Source: Alcaligenes faecalis
Lineage (GTDB): Bacteria; Pseudomonadota; Gammaproteobacteria; Burkholderiales; Burkholderiaceae_B
NCBI RefSeq assembly: GCF_005311025.1
Contig: NZ_CP031747.1
Coordinates: forward strand, 2,974,954 to 3,038,953
DNA length: 64,000 nt
Direction: 5' to 3'
Made by a program: the position numbers and the translations under genes. The notes beneath the pieces were generated by a model. That model saw nothing but the letters and a program-made list of their open reading frames with translations, was not told the DNA's origin and searched no databases. Positions 26,787 through 35,020 of this stretch are shown one piece after another (the first letter of the stretch is position 1; each line of letters starts with the position of its first letter).

Positions 26787-29700
26787 ATGGCCAACTCACC
26801 TTTTAATCGTATGACGCGGCGCTCGCGTGGACACACGCGACTATTGCTTAGCGTTATTCCTGTCTCCTTCGTTTTGCTGGGCGCTCTGGTCGTAGGCGGC
26901 CAGCATTTTTTCAGCCAGGAGCGCCATCGTCTGAAATCCGATTTCGCCGTGACGGTGGCCTATATCCACGAACAGGAACGATTTTTAGCGCAGCTCAAGG
27001 CAGATGCCGCCAAACTGCAAGCCGGGCCGGAGCCAGAACCTCCACCGGTAGAAAGCGGCCGTTCCGTGAATATCTGGCGGCCAACAGCCAGCGTCTCGTT
27101 TTCCATGATTTGCGAGCAGCACTGCCGCGCCCCCAAAGAGGCCTACGGAACCTTGGGGGCCGATCTGGCCGACAGCTTTGCGTCCTTTTGGGCCAGATCC
27201 TATTTTCCCTCCGGCTACCTGTTCCTGTTCCATCCCGACATGGAGGACAGCCTGAGCATTCCGGAGCTGGAATCCTCCCGCACAGATACGGTCCTGCCTA
27301 TTGCGTCGCACAAAGAAGCACGCGACCACGTCCAGCCCTGGAGCACGCCTTTACCCGGTCCACAAGCAGTGAAGTGGGTTTCCCTGCCCGACCACCCCTT
27401 GCATATGCTGGGCATCATCCCGGTTGCCTTGCCCGGACTGCCCGTACCTGGTGCAGACCCGGCCCGATTCCAGGCCATGAGTCTGTTTGACAAAGGCAGG
27501 CTGCGGGAATTTTTCAATCAGTCCGAAGCGCCTGTCGGGTATCGATTCTGGCTGCACCATACCCAGCAGGGTTTGCTGATCGGTAAAAACGACTCCCCTG
27601 ATTTGCAGCACGATGGTTTTAGCATCAGCTGGCGGGGCCTGGCCTTTCAAATGAGCGATCCCTCCGGCACCTGGACAGGGCGCTACCTGATCAGCCCCAG
27701 TCAGTTGCTGGACAGCACATGGGTACCCCTGGGCACGGTCGTATTTTTATTGCTGAGTTTGCTGGGCGGCATGGCTTATGCCCGCTGGTACGGGCGCCGT
27801 GTGGTGGAGCCAGCACGTCAGGCCCAACGTGCACTGCTGGAAAGCCGGGACTTCAACCGCAGCATCATTGATACCTCGCCGGTAGCTCTGTGCGTGATCA
27901 GCAAAGAAAAGCGGCAGATTATTTTTGGCAATGCCCAGGCACTGGAATGGCTGGGGCTGGATGCGGGGGATGTATTACCTGAACAGGCACCGCTAGCCTT
28001 GGCCCTGAACACCTTGCAGCAACAGGGAGCGCAGGCCACCGAAGGCAAAGTAGATTTAGCAGACGGACGCAGCCTGCATTTGGCCTGCGCACCCAGCCGC
28101 TACCATGAGCAGGACGTTCTGCTGTGTGTGTTGATGGACCTGACGGCACAAGAAGAAATCCAGCGTGAACTGGAACGCGCGCGCGCGGCCGCCGATGAAG
28201 CCAGTACGGCCAAGTCCGCTTTCCTGGCCACGATGAGTCATGAGATTCGCACGCCCCTTTACGGCGTTTTGGGCTCCCTGGAGTTGCTGTCCATGACCGA
28301 ATTAAATAGCCAGCAGCATCAACAGGTAGACCGAATTCAAGGTGCCTCGCGCCAGTTGTTGCAGATCATCAGTGACATTCTGGATATCAGCCGGATTGAA
28401 GCGGGCCAGACCCATGTGCAGTCGGTGCCCCTGGACCCGATTGCTTTGGTCCAGGATTGCACCGCCACCTATACCGCCATGGCTCAGCAAAAAAACCTGC
28501 TGCTGTTTTGCCATATAGACCCGGATGTCCCTTCTTGCGTCCTGGGCGATCCTCTGCACATACGTCAGATTCTGAGCAATCTGATCAGCAATGCCGTCAA
28601 GTTCACTCAGGCAGGTCACATTATTGTGCGACTGCGTCTTGAGCAGATTGCCCAAGGAAAAGCCCAATTAATGTTTCAGGTGGCTGATAGTGGCGTGGGC
28701 ATTGAGCACGAACGACAGGACAAGCTGTTTACCCCCTTTTATGTCGCCCATGCGGGCGAGCACACCATACGAGGGGCAGGCTTGGGCCTGTCCATCTGTG
28801 CCCGTCTGGCCGAACTGATGGACAGTCAGATTCAGTTAACCAGTGAACCAGGACTGGGCAGCAGTTTCTCCTTTACGCTGAATCTGGACATAGAGCCCAA
28901 AGAGGCCCAAACCCGCCCTGCCCCGAACCTGCATGGCATGAAGCTGCATGTGCGAACACCCCATGCCGAATTGTCCGAGTCGATCTGCAATTGGCTTATC
29001 CGCTGGAATGCCCAGGCACAAGCCCTGCTGCCCAGCGACTCTCTGACAGGCCAGGCCGAAGAGATCTTGCTGGATGTGATGATGCCCGGCAGCCAGCCGG
29101 TACCTCATTGGCTCGGCCCCTACCTCAGTGTCTCGGCACGCGATGGCAGTAGTACCTTGCCCGAGGCGGATGGCACCAGTCCCGAAAGCATCGCTCGTTC
29201 CCTGGAGCGCTGGCAGACACAACAACATGCCACGCCGGCACAAATCCTGGAGTCCACGCCACCCGCCAAAACAGCGATCAAGCCCCCCAGCCGCCCCGGC
29301 CTGCATGTGCTGGTCGCTGAAGACAACCCGCTCAATCAGGCGACTTTGCGTGAACAGCTGGAGCGTTTGGGATATCAGGTAACCCTGGCTCAAGATGGCG
29401 AAGAGGCCTTGAGTCTGTGGGATGACAACAACCATGATTTGCTACTGACAGACGTCAATATGCCCAATATGACGGGCTACGAGCTGGCACGTCATCTGCG
29501 TGCACAAGGCATGAATGCACCCATCATTGGCATTACCGCCAACGCCATGCGCGACGAGGCCCAGCGCTGTACGCAAAGCGGCATGAACGCATGCCTGGTC
29601 AAGCCCATGAATCTGGCCACCCTGAGCAGTCTGCTGGAATCGTTAGCTACCTCACCTGTGCCCAAACGCTATCGGGAGATTTTCCGCAGCACCATGAGCA

Positions 29701-29930
29701 AGGATTTACAGACTCTGGAACAAGCCCTGCAAGAGCAAAACGCGGCGCAAAGCCAGGCCGTCTTGCATCGCATGGCTGGAGCTCTGGTGGTAATGGGTCT
29801 GCATGAAATCGCGGACAGAGTGAAAGAACTGGAACAGAATTTCAGGCAAAATACTCAACAAACTGAAACACAAGTTCATACAGCCGCTGCCGTGTGCCAG
29901 GCACTACGCGAGCTGATTGAACAAGTCTAG
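26787..29930 (+). CDS. Hybrid sensor histidine kinase 2 with C-terminal Hpt (BvgS/RcsC-like)
   Basis: This 1047-residue protein has TM1 at about 20-40, a periplasmic domain of about 270 residues, TM2 at about 310-335 and a PAS-like region. HisKA carries His485 (TMSHEIRTPLYG). HATPase_c, an ABL-like segment (ICNWLIRWNAQA) and a receiver with Asp889 (LTDVNMPNMTGY) follow. The C-terminal Hpt domain has His994 in HRMAGALVVMG. The layout therefore contains a full His-Asp-His relay for the response regulator next door. The start at 26787 has ACGGAGA upstream. Its catalytic core is close to kinase 1 while the sensor domains differ, indicating duplication with sensor divergence. Confidence 0.87.
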   Translation: MANSPFNRMTRRSRGHTRLLLSVIPVSFVLLGALVVGGQHFFSQERHRLKSDFAVTVAYIHEQERFLAQLKADAAKLQAGPEPEPPPVESGRSVNIWRPTASVSFSMICEQHCRAPKEAYGTLGADLADSFASFWARSYFPSGYLFLFHPDMEDSLSIPELESSRTDTVLPIASHKEARDHVQPWSTPLPGPQAVKWVSLPDHPLHMLGIIPVALPGLPVPGADPARFQAMSLFDKGRLREFFNQSEAPVGYRFWLHHTQQGLLIGKNDSPDLQHDGFSISWRGLAFQMSDPSGTWTGRYLISPSQLLDSTWVPLGTVVFLLLSLLGGMAYARWYGRRVVEPARQAQRALLESRDFNRSIIDTSPVALCVISKEKRQIIFGNAQALEWLGLDAGDVLPEQAPLALALNTLQQQGAQATEGKVDLADGRSLHLACAPSRYHEQDVLLCVLMDLTAQEEIQRELERARAAADEASTAKSAFLATMSHEIRTPLYGVLGSLELLSMTELNSQQHQQVDRIQGASRQLLQIISDILDISRIEAGQTHVQSVPLDPIALVQDCTATYTAMAQQKNLLLFCHIDPDVPSCVLGDPLHIRQILSNLISNAVKFTQAGHIIVRLRLEQIAQGKAQLMFQVADSGVGIEHERQDKLFTPFYVAHAGEHTIRGAGLGLSICARLAELMDSQIQLTSEPGLGSSFSFTLNLDIEPKEAQTRPAPNLHGMKLHVRTPHAELSESICNWLIRWNAQAQALLPSDSLTGQAEEILLDVMMPGSQPVPHWLGPYLSVSARDGSSTLPEADGTSPESIARSLERWQTQQHATPAQILESTPPAKTAIKPPSRPGLHVLVAEDNPLNQATLREQLERLGYQVTLAQDGEEALSLWDDNNHDLLLTDVNMPNMTGYELARHLRAQGMNAPIIGITANAMRDEAQRCTQSGMNACLVKPMNLATLSSLLESLATSPVPKRYREIFRSTMSKDLQTLEQALQEQNAAQSQAVLHRMAGALVVMGLHEIADRVKELEQNFRQNTQQTETQVHTAAAVCQALRELIEQV

Positions 29931-29952
29931 CAAAACAGGCAAGGAAACCCGA

Positions 29953-30612
29953 ATGCCCGCCATTCAGAAACTGCGCGTCATCATTGCAGACGATCACCCA
30001 TTGATTTTGATGGGGATACGCGAGCTGCTGGGCCGCGATATCAACCTGAGCGTTGAGGCCGTAGCTGCCAGCCCCTCGGAGCTGGTCGAGCACCTGCAGA
30101 AAAACCAGCCCGATACCATCATTACCGACTACTCCATGCCCGGCGATGAGCAGTATGGCGACGGGATGCGCTTCATTTCTTATCTACGGCGCCACTTTCC
30201 CGACGTCAAACTGATTGTGCTGACCATGGTGTCCAACCCCATGATTATTTCTTCTTTGTACGATGCTGGCGTACAAGGAGTTGTCCTCAAACAGGACGAG
30301 CTCTCTGAAGTCCTGGTCGCCCTGCACTTGTTGCGCCAGGGCGTGAAGTACTACCCGGCCAATTTCAAGCAAGATACGCCCAAAGACGTGCTGACCAGCT
30401 CGGTACAGGAGCGCCTGGAGTCCCTGAGCCCAAGGGAATTTGAAGTCCTGCGCCTGTTTGCCATGGGAGACTCCATCAGCGCCATTGCTGAACAATTAAA
30501 CCGCAGCATCAAGACTATCAGCGCCCAAAAAGCATCGGCCATGCGCAAACTGAACGTGCATAACAACCAGGACCTGATTGCGTTCTGTACCCAGAACAAC
30601 CTGTTCTCCTGA
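29953..30612 (+). CDS. RcsB-like response regulator (NarL/LuxR-type HTH)
   Basis: The 219-residue product has a receiver with Asp59 in ITDYSMPGD, followed by YGDGMRFISYLRRHFP and IVLTM, which closely parallel RcsB (SMPGDKYGDG, YIKRHFP, IVLTM). The C-terminal LuxR-type HTH (about 150-210) has LSPREFEVLRLFAMG and LNRSIKTISAQKASAMRKL, again very near RcsB's LNRSIKTISSQKKSAM. The recognition helix is therefore almost the same as in RcsB. AAGGA precedes the ATG at 29953. It follows kinase 2 and converges on the EAL gene. Its probable targets are the four box motifs in this locus. Confidence 0.9.
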   Translation: MPAIQKLRVIIADDHPLILMGIRELLGRDINLSVEAVAASPSELVEHLQKNQPDTIITDYSMPGDEQYGDGMRFISYLRRHFPDVKLIVLTMVSNPMIISSLYDAGVQGVVLKQDELSEVLVALHLLRQGVKYYPANFKQDTPKDVLTSSVQERLESLSPREFEVLRLFAMGDSISAIAEQLNRSIKTISAQKASAMRKLNVHNNQDLIAFCTQNNLFS

Positions 30613-30644
30613 ATGCGCACAAGGCAGGGCCGGGCATGCCTGAT

Positions 30645-31643
30645 TCATGTCGCCCAACGCTGACGCATCCACATATCCAGCTCAAAGGCGGGTGTGGGTT
30701 TGGCGAACAAATAGCCTTGAGCATAATCACAGCCCATTTGTCGTAAGCAATCCAGATCCTCCTGCTGCTCTACTCCTTCGGCGGTAACACGCAGGCCACG
30801 CTGCTTGGCCACCCGGATCCAGTCTTGTACCTGTTCGCTTTGCTCGCGACTGTGCGCCAAGCCATACACACTTTGCCGGTCCAGTTTGAGTTCTGAAAAC
30901 GGGGCTGACATCAAACGTTCCATTGAGCTGTAGGCCACCCCGGCATCATCTTGCGCCAGCCCAAAGCCCATCGCTACCAGGCGTGAAGCCCCTAAAAACA
31001 AGGCGCAGGGCGTCCGGGTGTTGGAGTTTTCCAGCAACTCCAACGTAATCTGGCTGGCCTGCCCCTGCTGTTCCTGTACACAGGCCATCAGACGATCTGG
31101 CAGGCTGACATCATCAAGCAAATGAGTGGGCAGGTTCACTGCCACAGGCACCGACAAACCCTGACGACGCCAATAGGCCTGCAAACCTAGAACTTCTTGC
31201 AGCATATGCAAGAGCAAAGCCTCGTCCAGGCCATGCTCACTGAACCAGGGCAAAAACACATCGGGGGACAAGACACCCCATTGAGGGTGACGCCAGCGCG
31301 CCAGAGCCTCCAACGCAACCAACTGCTGGGACTGCACCGAGACCTTGGGCTGCAGCCACGCCTGAACCTGCTCCTTTCGCAAGGCATCGAGCAAAACAGC
31401 CCGCGTAATCAGCATCCCGCCCTGTTCAGGCTGAGCGCACCCGCTACGGCCCGAAAAGCCGTAAGGCCGGACCAGGCGGCTGCTCAAGGCCTTGCTGTCT
31501 ACCGGAGCTGCGCTTGCTTTAGCAGAACGCCCGACAGCAGGGACAATGCGCCGGGGCATCCACAAGCCGGACTCCGAGCGAGGCTGACGAAGCAAGTTCA
31601 TCACCATCGTAGGTGGCATGTGAGAAGTGGATGGTGCGAACAT
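30645..31643 (-). CDS. EAL-domain cyclic-di-GMP phosphodiesterase
   Basis: The product is a stand-alone EAL protein of 332 residues with a poorly conserved ~75-residue N-terminal part. EALARW, the metal-binding Asn in VNLP, LELLEN, QDDAGVAYSS, KLDR and TAEGVEQQEDLD...GYLFAKP are present. This suggests an active enzyme, although LELLEN and the Ala in DDAG are variants. It would hydrolyse c-di-GMP and so oppose fimbriation. It has no GGDEF or receiver domain. The arrangement next to a two-component system recalls bvgR in Bordetella and pvrR in Pseudomonas cupD loci. An RcsB-like box lies about 90 bp upstream. Confidence 0.83.
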   Translation of the reverse strand: MFAPSTSHMPPTMVMNLLRQPRSESGLWMPRRIVPAVGRSAKASAAPVDSKALSSRLVRPYGFSGRSGCAQPEQGGMLITRAVLLDALRKEQVQAWLQPKVSVQSQQLVALEALARWRHPQWGVLSPDVFLPWFSEHGLDEALLLHMLQEVLGLQAYWRRQGLSVPVAVNLPTHLLDDVSLPDRLMACVQEQQGQASQITLELLENSNTRTPCALFLGASRLVAMGFGLAQDDAGVAYSSMERLMSAPFSELKLDRQSVYGLAHSREQSEQVQDWIRVAKQRGLRVTAEGVEQQEDLDCLRQMGCDYAQGYLFAKPTPAFELDMWMRQRWAT

Positions 31644-31702
31644 GAATGTCCCCGGCTAACAATGAACAGACTGGAATTTCCAGGCCAGAATCGATAACTG
31701 AG

Positions 31703-31745
31703 ATCGTAAGATTTCCTGCGGGCTAATGGCCTAGGAATAGTCTGA
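31703..31745 (-). promoter_or_regulatory. RcsB-like box and putative promoter of the EAL gene
   Basis: TAGGAATAGTCTGA at 31732-31745 matches the RcsAB box (reverse orientation) at 12 of 14 bases. On the minus strand, 6 bp for -35 (31726-31731) and 17 bp lead to TACGAT (31703-31708), 4 of 6 to the -10 consensus. The geometry is the same as at the pilin promoter. Confidence 0.5.
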
Positions 31746-31803
31746 AAACCCCAGCCCTTGCCAGTGCAGCCCGCTCTTTATATGAGCGGATGCTCTTACA
31801 GGC

Positions 31804-32922
31804 CTAGTCATACATGAAAGTGACCACGGCCTCGGCCTGCAAACTGCCTGGTGTTACCGTGCCGCTTTGCACATTGGGCAATTGCACATACTGGGCGGTG
31901 ATAGGCAAATACATATCAGATAAAGAGCTGCTTGTTGGCCCTTCCACGACGGGGGGCCGGTCCGGCAAAGTGGAACCCACAGGCGCAGGACCAAACTCGA
32001 TTGGCTGCTGGCTATCCCGGTGATACAGACGCACACCAACCGACGGATGTGAAGAGCGCAAATAATTCTTGGGCTCCGAACTGGCACGAGTATCGGTAAA
32101 AAAGGCCTTGATCGTGGTGCCTGCCGGACAGCCGCGGCCTACCAGTTCAAAGTTCTGTTCAGCGATCCTCCCCTCGCTGCGACTGCTGCCATATGCGGCC
32201 AACTGCGAGAGGGTGATGGGCGGCATGGACACCACCCGGTTCAGGTCAGCCGACGAACAGGTGGGCGCTGGTGGTTTGGGCATTTCGGGAATTCCGCCCC
32301 CTTTTACCAAAGGCCCCATAAGATCAAGGATCCCATTAACGCAAATTGTGTTTCTGCCTGCCGAACTAGTCCGAGAAACAAAAGCAGTAACTGCCTGCTC
32401 ATTAGTGACCTCAAGCTTTCCACCTTTATATTTTTCCGCGTCGATCACCACGATTTCGTATTTAAAATAATACGAAATCGTGTAACTTTTTGGGCCTTCT
32501 CCGGTCAACATCTTCCCCATATAAGAAACAGAAACCGGGGTTCCGTCAGGACGGACAGAGGACGCAGTAAACGCGTAAAGACTATAAAAACCATTCCAGG
32601 AAACTCGTACTCCCACACCAGGTGTCTTGGGCATAGGAATAGCGTTATAGGGGTGATTACCACCGTTCACTCCCCCCGCATCCACACTGGCTTTACGCTC
32701 TTTTGACGAATAAAAGAATGTCGCGTTTGTCAATGCTGATGCTATTACCTGACCGTTATAGAATCCATTTCCATAAGGCTCGACTTTCCAGTCATATAAA
32801 TTCAAATCCGTATTTCTTAGGCAATCCTCACTAGCTTGAGCAACAGCATTCACGGAAAAGCAGGTAAAAAAACCGGCTACCAGTATTGAACACAACTTGC
32901 TTTTGCATTTTTTATTTCTCAT
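31804..32922 (-). CDS. Fimbrial adhesin paralogue (adhesin 2)
   Basis: The 372-residue protein has the signal peptide LCSILVAGFFTCFSVNAVAQA, an N-terminal binding domain (about 30-210), a Pro-rich linker (IPEMPKPPAPTC) and a C-terminal pilin domain ending QAEAVVTFMYD. It shares its whole layout and several blocks with adhesin 1 at 18171, but the N-terminal domain has diverged more. AAAGGTAA precedes the ATG. No second usher or chaperone lies nearby, so it may be an alternative tip for the same fimbria (inference). The 5' half is AT-richer than the rest of the locus. Confidence 0.78.
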   Translation of the reverse strand: MRNKKCKSKLCSILVAGFFTCFSVNAVAQASEDCLRNTDLNLYDWKVEPYGNGFYNGQVIASALTNATFFYSSKERKASVDAGGVNGGNHPYNAIPMPKTPGVGVRVSWNGFYSLYAFTASSVRPDGTPVSVSYMGKMLTGEGPKSYTISYYFKYEIVVIDAEKYKGGKLEVTNEQAVTAFVSRTSSAGRNTICVNGILDLMGPLVKGGGIPEMPKPPAPTCSSADLNRVVSMPPITLSQLAAYGSSRSEGRIAEQNFELVGRGCPAGTTIKAFFTDTRASSEPKNYLRSSHPSVGVRLYHRDSQQPIEFGPAPVGSTLPDRPPVVEGPTSSSLSDMYLPITAQYVQLPNVQSGTVTPGSLQAEAVVTFMYD

Positions 32923-32967
32923 GGGATTACCTTTTTTTAAATAGGCATGTAAAAAGACCCAGATATA

Positions 32968-33010
32968 ATTTCACCCATTCATACCCCAACAAACCATAAG
33001 ACTATTCCGA
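32968..33010 (-). promoter_or_regulatory. RcsB-like box and putative promoter of adhesin 2
   Basis: TAAGACTATTCCGA at 32997-33010 matches the RcsAB box at 12 of 14 bases. It abuts a -35 position (32991-32996), with TGAAAT (32968-32973) after 17 bp. The hairpin ACTAT-TCCG-ATAGT (33001-33014) overlaps it. Confidence 0.5.
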
Positions 33011-33014
33011 TAGT

Positions 33015-33273
33015 GCTTTTTACCTACTGTCTGAATCTGTGAATCAAGCCGGCTAAAGCGCATAGATCAGAGGCCGGAAAGCTGCAAAATCGACGAGCTT
33101 TTCCCGTCCTCGACGTCCTCTGGTAAACCCCAGTATGTTTAGGCATCAATATTTTGTAGATTGAAAAAGCAGATATCTGAGTCTGCCAAAACACATGCAT
33201 GCGCTGCCAACGTTGCCAGCGACATGCAGGCAATAAAGCCTCACTCCCTGTCACCAGGGGTGGGGCTTTTTTT
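33015..33273 (+). ncRNA. Structured leader or small RNA ending in a terminator, upstream of the amidase operon
   Basis: No protein gene was found here. Stems include CCGGC/GGCCGG (about 33048-33075), AAAGCT/AGCTTT, GCAGA/TCTGC and a 31-bp imperfect palindrome at 33197-33227 centred on CCAACGTTGCC. At 33236-33273, AAGCC.CAC..CCTG pairs with CAGG..GTG.GGCTT and is followed by seven T, a strong plus-strand terminator. It stands only about 50 bp before the next gene's start. As no plus-strand gene precedes it, it should end a small RNA or act as an attenuator. It matches no riboswitch class I know. Confidence 0.5.
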
Positions 33274-33324
33274 GTGCGCGTCATTGGCGCATGCACGGTT
33301 TTGAAAACGATAAGGAGAGGACAA

Positions 33325-33507
33325 ATGACTGTAAGTGTCAAAGACACCCTGGCTGCAAAAGGAATACACCCCAGTCCCGAACATCTGGCCAAGCTGGAGA
33401 CCAAATGGCGCGAGATTCAAGCCATGAAAGGCAATCTGGAAGGCATCGCCATTGACGATGCCGACCTTGCTATCAAACACCTGGCCGGAGGGGATCACCA
33501 TGAATAA
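33325..33507 (+). CDS. Small AtzG-like amidase partner protein
   Basis: The 60-residue protein (MTVSVKDTLAAKGIHPSPEH...) has a very good ribosome site (TAAGGAGAGG) at the ATG 33325. It overlaps the amidase start by 8 bp. Small helical proteins of this kind (AtzG type) pair with amidase-signature enzymes such as AtzE and stabilise them. That role here is inferred from size, position and the two-helix appearance. The longer open frame upstream runs through the terminator and is not used. Confidence 0.65.
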   Translation: MTVSVKDTLAAKGIHPSPEHLAKLETKWREIQAMKGNLEGIAIDDADLAIKHLAGGDHHE

Positions 33508-34912
33508 GGAATTGCTTGAGCTAAGCGTCATTGAACTGGCGGACAAACTGCGCAACAAGGCTGTTTCTCCTGTCGAAGTGACCGACAACCTACTGGCCTA
33601 CATCGACGAGTCGAACCCACAGACCAACGCCTACATTTCCGTCACCGCCGAGCAGGCCAGAAAAAGTGCCAAACAAGCCGAACAGGACATCATGGCCGGC
33701 AAGTACAAGGGCGTGTTCCATGGTGTGCCCCTGGCGCTGAAAGACAATATCTACTTTGCGAACGAGGTCACCACCATGGCCTCCAAGATTCACAAGGACT
33801 TTGTCTCCAAGGACGACGCCACCGTTGCCACCAAGCTGCGCGATGCCGGGGTAATCTTCACCGGCAAGCTGAACATGCACGAATATGCCTGGGGCATTGA
33901 CAACAACAACCCGCACTTTGGTGCCGTGCATAACCCCTGGAACCCTGATCGCGTCCCCGGCGGTTCCAGCGGTGGCTCCGGCGCCGCCGTTGCCTCCCAC
34001 AGCTCTTACAACACGCTGGGTACTGACACAGCCGGTTCCATTCGCATCCCGTCGGCCGCTTGCGGCATTGTGGGCCTGAAACCCACGCACGGACGCGTCA
34101 GTAAATTTGGCGTCTATCCGCTGGCCTGGACCCTGGACCACGTTGGCCCCATGTCCAAAACCGTAGCGGACGCTGCCGCGATGCTGGAAGTGATTGCCGG
34201 TTTTGATCCCCGCGACCCGACCTGCGCCAATGTCCCTGTCGGCTCCTACCTGAGCGCTCTGAACGGCAACGTCAAAGGTCTGCGCATCGGCATCATCGAA
34301 GACTACTTCTTCAAGAACGTCGACTCGGGAATTGAAAAAGTCATTCGCGACCGCCTGGCCGACCTGGAAAAACAGGGCGCCAAGGTCATCCCCCTGAACG
34401 TGCCTGCCCTGCGCTACTCCGAATGGGCCGAGTTGGCCGTCAGCCTGACCGAGGCGGCGACCATCCACCACCAGGACCTGATCAAACGCCCAGAAGACTT
34501 TGGCGGTGACATTCGCTTCCTGTTTGAACTGGGCGAACTGTTCAGCGGCATCGACTACCTGCAAGCCCAGCAAGTACGCCGCGCCCTCAAACAGCAATTT
34601 ACCGGCACCTTCAGCGACGTAGACGTCATCATCGCCCCCACCCTGCCTTGCCAGGTACCGGACATTGGCGTGGATACCGTCAACATCAACGGAAAAACGC
34701 TGGACTTCATCGACGAAGGCATCCGCTTTACCGGCCCCAGCAACCTGACCGGTCTGCCGGCCGTCACGGTGCCCGCCGGTATCTCCAACGGCATGCCCGT
34801 AGGCCTGCAAATCATCGGCCCTGCCTTTGAGGAAGCACGCATCCTGAACGTAGCCTACGCCGTAGAAGCGATGAAACCCCTGGCAGGACACCAACCCGCT
34901 CTGAAGCCTTAA
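33500..34912 (+). CDS. Amidase-signature family hydrolase
   Basis: The 470-residue enzyme has the Ser-cisSer-Lys triad: Lys81 in LALKDNI, cis-Ser156 in GGSSGGSGAA and nucleophile Ser180 in GTDTAGSIRIPS. It resembles GatA/AtzE-type amidases, but without gatB/gatC neighbours it is not the tRNA amidotransferase. It hydrolyses an unidentified amide; a biuret- or urea-derived substrate is possible given the AtzG-like partner. The ATG at 33500 follows GGAGGGGATCACC. A strong terminator follows the stop. Confidence 0.83.
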   Translation: MNKELLELSVIELADKLRNKAVSPVEVTDNLLAYIDESNPQTNAYISVTAEQARKSAKQAEQDIMAGKYKGVFHGVPLALKDNIYFANEVTTMASKIHKDFVSKDDATVATKLRDAGVIFTGKLNMHEYAWGIDNNNPHFGAVHNPWNPDRVPGGSSGGSGAAVASHSSYNTLGTDTAGSIRIPSAACGIVGLKPTHGRVSKFGVYPLAWTLDHVGPMSKTVADAAAMLEVIAGFDPRDPTCANVPVGSYLSALNGNVKGLRIGIIEDYFFKNVDSGIEKVIRDRLADLEKQGAKVIPLNVPALRYSEWAELAVSLTEAATIHHQDLIKRPEDFGGDIRFLFELGELFSGIDYLQAQQVRRALKQQFTGTFSDVDVIIAPTLPCQVPDIGVDTVNINGKTLDFIDEGIRFTGPSNLTGLPAVTVPAGISNGMPVGLQIIGPAFEEARILNVAYAVEAMKPLAGHQPALKP

Positions 34913-34920
34913 GCCGACCC

Positions 34921-34961
34921 CGGCCCCACCTGTATGCATAGGCAGCCGGGGCCGTTTTTTT
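34921..34961 (+). terminator. Terminator of the amidase operon
   Basis: CGGCCCC (34921-34927) and GGGGCCG (34948-34954) form a perfect stem followed by seven T. Confidence 0.88.
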
Positions 34962-34967
34962 ACACCA

Positions 34968-35000
34968 CAAGCCAGAACTCCAATTTGGGATTCTGGCTTG
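34968..35000. repeat. Perfect 10-bp inverted repeat (CAAGCCAGAA-N13-TTCTGGCTTG)
   Basis: The stem lies between the amidase terminator and the large inverted-repeat element and is followed by CTCTTT. It could be a second terminator or part of the adjacent element's flank. Confidence 0.55.
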
Positions 35001-35020
35001 CTCTTTATGTATTTCCCAAG

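Noticed and set aside
33015-33235. Guanidine (ykkC-type) riboswitch before the amidase operon
   Set aside because: The conserved core sequences of guanidine-I and the paired ACGR loops of guanidine-II are not visible; kept only as an unassigned structured leader.
33500-34912. Amidase as GatA subunit of the tRNA amidotransferase
   Set aside because: No gatB or gatC beside it; the small partner gene and single amidase point to an AtzE-like or other catabolic amidase.
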